This document shows positions 18,901-25,613 of a stretch of 28,340 bases of DNA, piece by piece (the first letter of the stretch is position 1; each line of letters begins with the position of its first letter). The stretch is from Gracilaria caudata. Its lineage: Eukaryota; Rhodophyta; Florideophyceae; Gracilariales; Gracilariaceae. The stretch is from the NCBI GenBank assembly GCA_030374735.1, contig JASCIV010000259.1:1-28340 (forward strand), written 5' to 3'. The translations under genes were made by a program, and so were the position numbers. The notes under the pieces are model-generated. The model worked only from the letters and a program-made list of their open reading frames with translations. It did not search any database and was not told the origin of the DNA.

Positions 18901-19742
18901 TTCATAGGTTTTCGAGCAGGCACCGCACCGTTCAAAGCACGTGTGGAAGTTATGTGCCTTGTTCTATTGGTTTCATCGAGGGCAGCGAGAATGTGTACTG
19001 GGTCAGGCTGTGAAGACGTATGAAATACAAACTTCTTTCTATGTGCAAGGACAATCTTTTGGTACTCGTCGCGCTGTAGATCGTTTAAAATGCGCTTCAT
19101 TGCAGCATCCCATGAGTCAAAGCCTGGTGATTGAATAACTTCAACGGCTCGGGGTAGTAAAGACGAATGACGAGCGGTTTGCATGAAAATTGGAAGCGGT
19201 CGTACCATGGCAAGCGTCTCGAATGTGTTCGTGGCTCCAGCTGGAGGGTAATAATTAGCGGCAAGGCAGAAACGCCCCTCAGAATCGCGGTAAAGCTCTA
19301 CAGCTGGCAAAACAAATGTGAATCCAGAAAACGGTTCCCACTCGGAATCAGCTTTTCCCTTACCGGATGAATCAAAACGAGAGGCACCATAAAACTTCAT
19401 CTGAGGATATTGGGGATTGAGGATGGATACTAGATCAAGGTGAACATTTCTTGTAAAGGTATGCCCTGATGAAACATAGGCAAAACCCACTGCCGCAATC
19501 TCGAATGAATCATCACGGCTTCGAAAGTATAGCTTCTGTGCATGATGTTGTGCCCTTAGCCAAGCGAGAGATACTTCATGACCAGGTTGGATTGGGATTT
19601 GAGAGCGAAGGGCCCTCACAGGGGGGAGATTTGCATCCCGGAATATCGCACTGGATTCTTCTCGAGAGCGTTCAACCGTCTTGAGCCAGTCCCAAAGCTT
19701 GGAAACAGCAGATTGAAGGGAAAGCACTTCTGAATTTGTCAT
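15927..19742 (-). CDS. PHYLLO: MenF-MenD fusion: isochorismate synthase / SEPHCHC synthase (PHYLLO-like)
   Basis: A 1271-residue bifunctional protein for phylloquinone/menaquinone synthesis. Residues about 50-520 are a full isochorismate synthase (chorismate to isochorismate): Lys229 in KIVLAHRKKF, SCTPEMLFR, Glu340 in EALAGTVRRG, HPTPAVCGLP and AGSGIVAGS. An insertion of about 40 residues lies at 259-298. A Cys/Ser-rich linker (about 521-615) leads to MenD (about 616-1271), the ThDP enzyme that joins 2-oxoglutarate to isochorismate: APGSRSAPLA, ThDP-activating Glu673 in HDERGAGF, ADRPPELRDVGANQTINQ, FIGNSMPIRDFD, ANRGASGIDG and GD1141 followed about 30 residues later by INNGGGGIFS. MenC and MenH modules are absent. 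The start is the only ATG between the in-frame stop at 19794-19796 and the core. Its first 40 residues do not look like a transit peptide, so an upstream exon is possible. Confidence 0.95.
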   Translation of the reverse strand: MTNSEVLSLQSAVSKLWDWLKTVERSREESSAIFRDANLPPVRALRSQIPIQPGHEVSLAWLRAQHHAQKLYFRSRDDSFEIAAVGFAYVSSGHTFTRNVHLDLVSILNPQYPQMKFYGASRFDSSGKGKADSEWEPFSGFTFVLPAVELYRDSEGRFCLAANYYPPAGATNTFETLAMVRPLPIFMQTARHSSLLPRAVEVIQSPGFDSWDAAMKRILNDLQRDEYQKIVLAHRKKFVFHTSSQPDPVHILAALDETNRTRHITSTRALNGAVPARKPMNGNQTMHHPRTFGDDVDISEEACDVQRSYLFCLQMTSGKAFISCTPEMLFRLEGHELRTEALAGTVRRGSDEKEAMELKQLLNKKNLGEHRYVVDHISNILSECNVDIQTSGPYVKKLARLMHLVTKIDGRFPSSFRDASDEVYEVLHRMHPTPAVCGLPCEKTQAEIRELEGFDRGLFAGPLGWFSTEAAEFCVAIRSAVLNENELTAFAGSGIVAGSESKSEWDETELKMSAFTDLFSMKRTETQPFANCRKAFCSDHMVKGSSEDDEGEVSLVQQKFICMDKGPTRGNICKCSIHLSRSSLCYENDRSNLLSRTCDSEAAGVNMPSQRCTDASTLHLLPNLNSLWALCCIEELCRNGVDTFFIAPGSRSAPLAVAAVTSRYSKYFVSHDERGAGFLAVGFARATSRAAAVITSSGTAVANLLPAAVEASTDSLPFILLTADRPPELRDVGANQTINQVGIFGTYVLWSTDVPCPTEEVPLRYLLKNVDLAVRMSGSSTRSRGLGHTTCPRGPVHINMMFRENLAPDDQAWDRQYIATAGSRWRHSLNPGMVYGFDNNASRGVVKGVQRTFCPSPQGSSALLQDLRNQRNGVIIVAGGSGSIRTEDEAAALREIADCLNWPIISDICGGIRVCKEFPNLIHYADLLLCSTLFKTRMSFLAVLQFGERITSKRLLGMIQESSCVDDRFVHVIVSPSLRPSDPSLTVTHRIDGDIPMFLAMIEENSPKRVRHQSHDSLVSSGMNENEICRESVHDKMGKLKQLSELMDEFLNESLMFNREEELTEPYCARIITKHLPGSSALFIGNSMPIRDFDCFAGIRTDSLMLRVAANRGASGIDGLLSTGIGFGIGLKMDVTVVVGDMSMIHDLNALHLLRERDSHIPVCVTVVVINNGGGGIFSMLPIAKHRDLFSPVFDTAHGVGFRYACSMFGIDYIPARTVSELVSAISSTSERHRVIEALVPKDHGLNAAIHKRIAKLVEAKMASVLLQTFP

Positions 19743-20532
19743 CTGATGCTTGAGTTCAGGGAACAACGCGGGCCTGCAGATGTTACATTGATGTTAAAAC
19801 CAACAATTAAAAGCATGCGCGGGGGTGTTGGACATCATTCTGCACCTCGCCAAGCCTTGGCTCCTGGCAGCCGCTGCCCGCAGGAAGGGTTTTGCGAAGT
19901 AAAATGTACACCAATCATGTGTTGCAACATTGCAGATTGTAACGTCAGTCTACTGCAGTGCCAGTGCACCTCCCATCTTCTCCGCTATCGGATCTGCACG
20001 TGTCATCTTGGCGTAAGAATCTGATTATACTGCGAAAATCTCTACGACTGCTAGAAATACATGGTGGACCACTACTACGACATGATAGTATCTCCTTCAA
20101 TGAAACACCAAGATAGCTTGTATCAAGCGATACCGGATAGATATCTAGTGTACCCTTGTAAACGCAGACAAGAGTAGATTCGGAAAGAAGTATCGCTGCA
20201 AACGAGTGCTGCCGAGCGCCCAATTGAGCATTTGAGTCTAGCTAGGAACGAGCCTGCCTCGGTGCTGATCTTAGGGAATACCACACGTGGCACGGGCGCC
20301 CCCAAACACATTCCTTGTGCTCCCCCCCTGAGAGGTTCACAAGGGTGAAAGGTGAAAACTCCAGATCCGTTTTGTTCTACCCAATCTCGAACCGTTGTAC
20401 TTGTTCTTGCTTTTGTGAGTCGCAAGTTGCGATAGAATCAAGGAGCATGAGCATTTTGGTACCAAGTTGTTTAGCTTTGATGAAGTCGTTGTTATAAACA
20501 GCTTTCAGCGGACAGGAAAACAAGAGGGCATT
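19743..20532. promoter_or_regulatory. Divergent intergenic region shared by MenF-MenD and MenB
   Basis: About 790 bp separates the two men start codons, so it is a candidate bidirectional promoter for the pathway. It contains two CACGTG hexamers (19997-20002 and 20284-20289). On the minus strand, a run ending in TGCAG at 19774-19778 resembles a 3' splice acceptor in front of the MenF-MenD frame, so part of this interval could hold a 5' exon. Minus-strand open frames at 19945-20223 and 20123-20425 have no recognisable domain. Confidence 0.45.
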
Positions 20533-21492
20533 ATGCCCTCCGCTCAATCTTTGCCAGTCAAACCATCTCCAATTTTGCGGCAATCCACGCCTCTTATTCG
20601 GTCGGCATGTTCGTGGCAGACCATACGAATAGATTCACTTTCTCAGTTACAAGACATACGATTTGAAAAGTCCGCTGATGGCATTGCGAAAGTGACAATT
20701 TCAAGACCCGCAGTACACAATGCTTTCCGCCCGCGCACATTGCTCGAATTGGAGCACGCCTTCCGTTATGTCAGAGACGAACCATCAATCCGCGCAGTGA
20801 TACTTACTGGGGAGGGGCACCGCGCATTCTGCTCCGGGGGAGATCAATCTGCTCGAGGTCATGGTGGATACGTAGGATCCGACGGCATTCCTCGCTTGGC
20901 CGTTCTTGACCTACACATCATGATGCGGCGTTTGCCGAAGGTAGTGATTGCTATGGTAGCTGGGTATGCCATAGGTGGTGGTCATATTCTGCACATGATA
21001 TGCGATTTAACAATAGCGGCGGAGAATGCCCGCTTCGGACAGTCTGGCCCGAAAGTTGGCAGCTTTGATGGCGGTTATGGAAGCTCGTACATGGCACGAA
21101 TCGTCGGCCAGAAGAAAGCTCGAGAGATATGGTTTTTGTGTCGGCAGTATAACGCGGAAGAAGCACTGCAAATGGGGCTGGTCAACGCCGTTGTGCCTTT
21201 ACAAGACCTAGAGATAGAGACGGTCAAATGGTGTCGCGAGATTTTGGAAAAGAGTCCTACAGCAATTGCTTGTTTGAAGGCCGCTTTGAATGCTGACGGA
21301 GATGGCCATGCAGGTTTGAGTCAATTGGCAGGTGAAGCCACTCGGCTTTTCTATCAAAGTGACGAAGGAAAAGAGGGAAAGAACGCGTTCTTAGAGAAGC
21401 GCAAGCCACAGTTTGAAAGGTGTTCTGGTAGTAGTAACAACGACGAAACAGAACACATTGAAGACTTACGAACACGTCGCGCTCGTCTATGA
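20533..21492 (+). CDS. menB: 1,4-dihydroxy-2-naphthoyl-CoA synthase (naphthoate synthase, MenB)
   Basis: A 319-residue crotonase-fold enzyme that closes the naphthoquinone ring of o-succinylbenzoyl-CoA. Residues about 40-296 match bacterial MenB closely: SRPAVHNAFRP (58-68), FCSGGDQ (99-105), GYAIGGGH (144-151), GQSGPKVGSFDGG with Asp179 (169-181), ARIVGQKKAREIWFLCRQY (188-206) and CLKAALNADGDG (247-258). GQSGPKVG is the type found in bicarbonate-dependent (E. coli-like) MenB. An N-terminal extension of about 38 residues is rich in Ser/Pro/Arg and has no clear PTS2. An extra C-terminal tail ends RTRRARL; Ala-Arg-Leu fits the peroxisomal PTS1 pattern. I chose the ATG at 20533 because the longer frame opens only at a TTG. 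Confidence 0.96.
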   Translation: MPSAQSLPVKPSPILRQSTPLIRSACSWQTIRIDSLSQLQDIRFEKSADGIAKVTISRPAVHNAFRPRTLLELEHAFRYVRDEPSIRAVILTGEGHRAFCSGGDQSARGHGGYVGSDGIPRLAVLDLHIMMRRLPKVVIAMVAGYAIGGGHILHMICDLTIAAENARFGQSGPKVGSFDGGYGSSYMARIVGQKKAREIWFLCRQYNAEEALQMGLVNAVVPLQDLEIETVKWCREILEKSPTAIACLKAALNADGDGHAGLSQLAGEATRLFYQSDEGKEGKNAFLEKRKPQFERCSGSSNNDETEHIEDLRTRRARL

Positions 21493-22493
21493 GTTGCTAC
21501 AGGGGTACGTAAGTGCTCTGATCGGTTCATGCTATTGGCATCCCTTGATTGATTTCGACATCACAAGCTTTGAAAGGTATCGCGAGACTGCAAACACAGT
21601 AAACGAACGAATCAGTTCACTACCAAGGCTTGGTTTCTCCTGAGAGTAACGGGATTCACGAGTGTTCGAGGCACTGGTCCACTCGTTCAGTCCGTTCGCA
21701 CCGTACGAGAGCATGAGAACATGTGGCACCTCAGGTTTTCGGGAGAGTCTAACGTCTGGGTTAAGGGACGTGGCCCGCAGAGTATTACCGCCAGGTGATT
21801 CCATCGGGTTCATGCGACGGTTTCCTCGACTCAGGCTGCCTTCATTGGTTTTACGGGCCTCGATGGCTATACGAGTTCTCGAGAGGGTTCCTAATCTCTG
21901 TGTTCGAAGCCACAACGGGAGGAGTGGGGTGAAGGGTGAGGGACCTAGCACTCCGCCGATTCGTTCTATTAGACTGCGTCGCGATCAAGGAGCATGCGCT
22001 TCAGTAAAGTGCACAACGAACGGTCCGCCAATCGCGATATCAACGGTACAGTCCAATAAGATGTAACCGAGATATATCAGTCCGGATAGTCATTTTACTC
22101 AGAAAAGGAAAGGACATAATCTGGTTGTTGATTCCGATCATGGACTTCTCTAGCAATTGGTGAAGCAAGCAGAGATGCACATGATTTTGTAAGTGGTGTT
22201 TAAATGCGCATTCGCAAAAGCGCAATCTTTTTACAATATCTGCTTCTCGCGAAAAAGAAGCAAACATAAAAGTTGTTGAACAGCATAGCTCACACACAAG
22301 TCAATACACTGAGTAGATACGAAATGAATGCCGTTCACGATACATTCGATGCTCTTATGAAACTCTTCGAAGGAAAGAAAAGAAAAGGATGAAGAAATAA
22401 GAGGGCGACGATGATAAGTGTTGCGCACGGAAGGCAGGAGAGGTCAGTTGGGGGTATGTGATGTAAAAAAAGAAGTGGGGGAAGGATGCGTTT
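21493..22493. other. Convergent intergenic region with a stretch open on both strands
   Basis: About 1 kb between the MenB and AMP-C-domain stop codons, far longer than the other convergent gaps here. From about 21532 to 22066 both strands carry long open frames (+ 21662-22066; - 21532-21951), opening at GTG, with no domain I recognise. After 22070 the sequence turns AT-rich, with a purine-rich run at about 22355-22415. I cannot assign a gene or RNA. Confidence 0.4.
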
Positions 22494-23351
22494 CTACTGT
22501 TCAATGGCAGGCAATCCAGGAAGTTTGGCGTTATCTCCTTGCATCTGTGCTTCCGCGAGCGCTTTCCTAGTGATACCTGACGGGAGATCCTGCAAGAAAA
22601 AGAAGCGCTTTGGTACCATGGCGGTGGCCAAGTACTTCTGAGCGTGAATTAAAAGCATACGTTCTGAAACACGGACGTTCTTCTTCGGAACGACTGCACA
22701 GTACACCTCATTTCCATACTTTGAGTCTGGTCGACCAAAGGCACGACATACACTGATGAGGGGAGAGATACCAATTGCGCGTTCAACTTCGTCGAGGTTG
22801 ACAGTGACTTTCTTGATGATGTATTCGCCATCGGCACCGTATCCGACGTCACCTTCTCTCGTTGCTTCGCGTACGGATTGCGGGATTCCACCGGCAGCCA
22901 ATCGAGCGTCCTCTGCAACCTTTCGGGCCTCTTCTAGGGCGCTGGCAGACTCTTGCTCGGCGAGTGACGCGGCCTGTACTGCTGCCTCCACCTCGGTCAT
23001 GTTGACAGCCATGACGAGCGGCTGCGCAATGGCGTTCTCTTCCGCATGTTTGCGTCTGGATTGAGCGTTTTGCAACTTCTCGCGCAGTTGAGCCATTTGT
23101 TGCTCGTGATCGGACTGCAGTTGATTCATCATCTCGTGTTGTGCTCTTTCGAGGCGAGTGAGACGATCCAAAATTGCTTGCGCGCTGGTGTTGGGCGTGG
23201 ATTCCACGGTGCTGTCGGTCTCGATTGTGTGGTGCTCTAACTCGTTGGTGAGATCACTCGCAGTGTCTTCGATGGCGTCGTCGACGGTTTGCTGTTGGAC
23301 GGTTTCACCGAGGATTTCATCAGCACCGTGCGCCGCCGTGGAGACGACCAT
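22494..23351 (-). CDS. Coiled-coil protein with orphan acyl-CoA-synthetase C-terminal domain
   Basis: A 285-residue protein. An acidic N-terminus (1-55) is followed by a long Gln/Glu/Ala-rich coiled coil (about 57-150). The C-terminal half looks like the small C-terminal domain of adenylate-forming acyl-CoA synthetases. GDVGYGADGEY (167-177) resembles the hinge motif GDxGxxDxDGY. VNLDEVERAI, AFGRPDSKYGNEVYCAVVP (204-222) and ATAMVPKRFFFLQDLPSG (242-259) match AMP-binding_C, closest in feel to the Pcs60/AAE3 oxalyl-CoA synthetase type. The large ATP-binding domain is absent. The A10 catalytic lysine of the usual SGK motif is missing (SGITRK, 258-263). Adenylation is therefore unlikely, and a binding or regulatory role is more plausible. 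The frame extends to 23399 only through TTG; I used the ATG. Confidence 0.8.
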   Translation of the reverse strand: MVVSTAAHGADEILGETVQQQTVDDAIEDTASDLTNELEHHTIETDSTVESTPNTSAQAILDRLTRLERAQHEMMNQLQSDHEQQMAQLREKLQNAQSRRKHAEENAIAQPLVMAVNMTEVEAAVQAASLAEQESASALEEARKVAEDARLAAGGIPQSVREATREGDVGYGADGEYIIKKVTVNLDEVERAIGISPLISVCRAFGRPDSKYGNEVYCAVVPKKNVRVSERMLLIHAQKYLATAMVPKRFFFLQDLPSGITRKALAEAQMQGDNAKLPGLPAIEQ

Positions 23352-24001
23352 TTGGACGAACGTACGTTGATTACGCGAAACACAAAATGTACCGAACAAC
23401 GAGAACTAACGTCAACGCTTGGGCGAAGAAACCGCGCTTCGGAGAAGAAGAAAGACACCGGGCGGAGAGAATACCGGGAAGAAACCGACGGCTCCGTGTG
23501 GTAGTCAGGTGGTCAGGGCGATTGAGAGCGCAGCGCAGTGTAAAATTAGAAGGGAGCTGAGAAACTACTACAGCGGCGGAAGAGCCACCACAAACAGCGC
23601 AAACGTTCCGACAGCGCGTGCAAATAACGCGCGACGCGCACCGATGGCACGTGTGTGGACGCACGCGACCGCGCCGCGCGTAGAAGCTTGGGGGGCCGCG
23701 GGGCGAGGTGGTGGGGGCGGTAGTGGAGGGGGAGAGCGGCGCACGGCAGTCGACGCGAGTGCGGCGATAGGCGCGACGCAGCGCGCCGTAACCACGGCCG
23801 GGCGATGTGAACGTTCGAACGTACGGCGCGTGCTTACGGCTGAACGGCCGCTTTTCCGGCCCGCAGCCTCCGCGGCATTCGTTTGCGCGCTGCGCAATTG
23901 TGCGCGCGTCAAATTGGCACCGCTGTGGCTGTTCGCGAATGATCTGATCGCATTGCTCGCCCGCGGCGATCGATGCCGCACGCAGCGCGCATCCGCGAAC
24001 C
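23352..24001. promoter_or_regulatory. GC/CpG-rich divergent promoter region
   Basis: About 650 bp of strikingly GC- and CpG-rich sequence lies between two divergent start codons, unlike intergenic DNA in the left half of the window. It contains CACGTG (23648-23653). The 10-mer CGAACGTACG occurs twice: at 23357-23366, just before the minus-strand ATG, and at 23816-23825, about 180 bp before the IF-3 ATG. Long open frames on both strands here (23371-24201 minus, 23419-24315 plus) are Arg/Ala-rich products of the base composition, not genes. Confidence 0.5.
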
Positions 24002-24739
24002 ATGGCTGCGCGTTTGGCCGTGCTGCGGCGCATGCGTGCCGCCGTGCTCAACGTGCCGTCGACGCGCGCCGTCGCCAGTCGAGCGGAGGAGCCGGTTCTC
24101 AACGAGGCGCTGTTGAAGCATGCTTCGGTGCGACTCATCTCCGAGGCGGGCACCGACCGTGGATTGATGTGTCCGCGGCAAGCGCTCGCCGAGGCTCGCA
24201 CGCATGGAAAGGATCTGCTTCAGATCACCACCACGAAAGCGAAAGATTCCGATTCGGCGCCGTTGCCCGTTGTTCGCATTCTGGACTACGCTTCGTTCTT
24301 GCAACAGCGACATAAGAGAAGATACCAACAACAGAAGGCGAATAAACATCGCCAAATGGAGAATAGGAAGCATTCGGTTCTGAAACAGATTCGATTCTCG
24401 CCGCTTACGGATCGCCATGATATGCATATCAAGCTCAAGCATGCTGCACAGTTTCTTATTGATGGCTATCGCGTCAGGGTGTACATACAGTTTAAGAGAG
24501 GCCAGGGCAATCTCAAGGATTCTGCCATACAATCGCTTATCAATGCGGCGCTCGCACTTGCTCCTTTTGGAACGGTTCGGGGGGTAGCACCTGGCGCGTC
24601 TGTACAAGATTTGTTTAAATCTGATGACGAACAGCTCGAAGACCAATCGCAACAAAGAAAACCTCTGGAACTTTTGTTCCAGCCGTTGCCAAAAACTCAG
24701 AGAAAGAAGCTAAGCACCGAGACGCTTTCAGTCCCATAA
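24002..24739 (+). CDS. Organellar translation initiation factor IF-3
   Basis: A 245-residue protein. An Arg/Ala-rich, acid-free N-terminus (about 1-28, MAARLAVLRRMRAAVLNV...) is typical of a mitochondrial presequence, although a plastid is possible. The IF3 N-domain (about 32-105) starts LNEALL and includes LISEAGTDRGLMCPRQALAEA and PVVRILDYASFLQQ. A basic linker helix follows. The IF3 C-domain (about 123-205) has IRFSPLTDRHDMHIKLKHA..FL..GYRVRVYIQFKRGQG, matching the family pattern. IF-3 binds the small ribosomal subunit, discriminates the initiator tRNA and prevents premature subunit joining. The extra C-terminal tail of about 40 residues is polar and not conserved. The first part is visibly richer in GC than the rest of the gene. 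Confidence 0.9.
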   Translation: MAARLAVLRRMRAAVLNVPSTRAVASRAEEPVLNEALLKHASVRLISEAGTDRGLMCPRQALAEARTHGKDLLQITTTKAKDSDSAPLPVVRILDYASFLQQRHKRRYQQQKANKHRQMENRKHSVLKQIRFSPLTDRHDMHIKLKHAAQFLIDGYRVRVYIQFKRGQGNLKDSAIQSLINAALALAPFGTVRGVAPGASVQDLFKSDDEQLEDQSQQRKPLELLFQPLPKTQRKKLSTETLSVP

Positions 24740-24923
24740 ATAAGCCGTCCCCCAGCAAACTCAGGCTATCTTTACTTGCCGCGACCTCTGTTCACACAGT
24801 CTATGTAACATTCTGTTCTAATGGTGTACACATTGCTGGTGTATAAAAGCTGTCTGCACCAACGGCAAACAGAACAAACCACCCATAAGTTTAGTAATTC
24901 TTCGATGCTCAAAGTTAGGCAGT
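24740..24923. other. Short convergent 3' interval
   Basis: 184 bp between the stop codons of IF-3 (+) and the p24 protein (-). It presumably holds both 3' UTRs. Nothing distinctive is seen. Confidence 0.5.
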
Positions 24924-25613
24924 CTAAAGTAGCTTCTTGGCCGTGAAGAACTTCTTGTAATGCAAGAACTGCAAATACGAGACGGCCACTGCCGCAGTGA
25001 GCGACACTCCTGCAAAAGTGCTCAGATTACGAGCGGTAGCTTTCGTACGTTTCACCAATCGTCTTTCTCGCATCTGCAATGCCGCTAAATCCATAACGAG
25101 CCCCTTGAGAGTTTGTTGCATCTCACGTAAAGAATTGCTCATGCGATCGACACCTTCGGTAGTAGCATGTCCACCTGATGACTTCAACGAGGCTCGATGA
25201 TCAACCTGCACCCAAAACGTGATTGCTCGTTTCCCGTGAGCGGTGTGCGTTGTTTCGTCGAGCGATAGCATGACACATGCATTGAATGTTGCCATTTGCT
25301 CATCCGTTTCGTAGTCATAATCATCGTAGTCGTCAGAATCATCGTATGCGGGCGTTATGAAGGAGAACATACTGTCCTTGGGATCTCCGCTGTGTGACTC
25401 GTATACTGTCCTTCCGGACGTGGTCTTTATCTCTAGCGAAAGCTGTGCTTGTCCCTTTCCATTGGCAATCGATCGGTGTCCCAGTACTCGCGCACCGTAA
25501 GGTGCTTCAAAATGAAAGCATCTCCTTTCGCGGTCATAAACATAAAAACGCAATGCGTCACAGCAACGACAGGAAAGCAGTATCAAGAGCAAAGCAGTGA
25601 AGACGGAACCCAT
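24924..25613 (-). CDS. p24/TMED (emp24/gp25L) ER-Golgi cargo receptor, delta-type tail
   Basis: A 229-residue type I membrane protein with the p24 family order. A signal peptide (about 1-20) precedes a GOLD domain (about 20-137) with the paired cysteines Cys32 (RCFHFE) and Cys113 (NACVML). A coiled-coil stalk spans about 155-190, a transmembrane helix about 198-218, and a short tail reads HYKKFFTAKKLL. The tail carries the aromatic FF motif used for COPII/COPI binding and a C-terminal KKxx (KKLL) retrieval signal, as in p24-delta/TMED10. The protein would cycle between ER and Golgi, selecting cargo and helping vesicle formation. An unusual acidic insert rich in Asp/Tyr (90-106) sits in the GOLD domain. 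It is divergent from the TIC236 gene. Confidence 0.93.
   Translation of the reverse strand: MGSVFTALLLILLSCRCCDALRFYVYDRERRCFHFEAPYGARVLGHRSIANGKGQAQLSLEIKTTSGRTVYESHSGDPKDSMFSFITPAYDDSDDYDDYDYETDEQMATFNACVMLSLDETTHTAHGKRAITFWVQVDHRASLKSSGGHATTEGVDRMSNSLREMQQTLKGLVMDLAALQMRERRLVKRTKATARNLSTFAGVSLTAAVAVSYLQFLHYKKFFTAKKLL

Noticed and set aside
20447..20497. Upstream ATG at 20447 as the MenB start
   Set aside because: It is in another frame and meets a stop at 20495-20497 before the MenB frame.
21902..21910. tRNA B-box-like GTTCGAAGC
   Set aside because: No matching A box, acceptor stem or cloverleaf could be built around it.
23371..24315. Long open frames on both strands (276 aa minus, 298 aa plus)
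   Set aside because: They overlap each other and the IF-3 gene, lie in very GC-rich DNA where stop codons are scarce, and encode Arg/Ala-rich low-complexity sequence.
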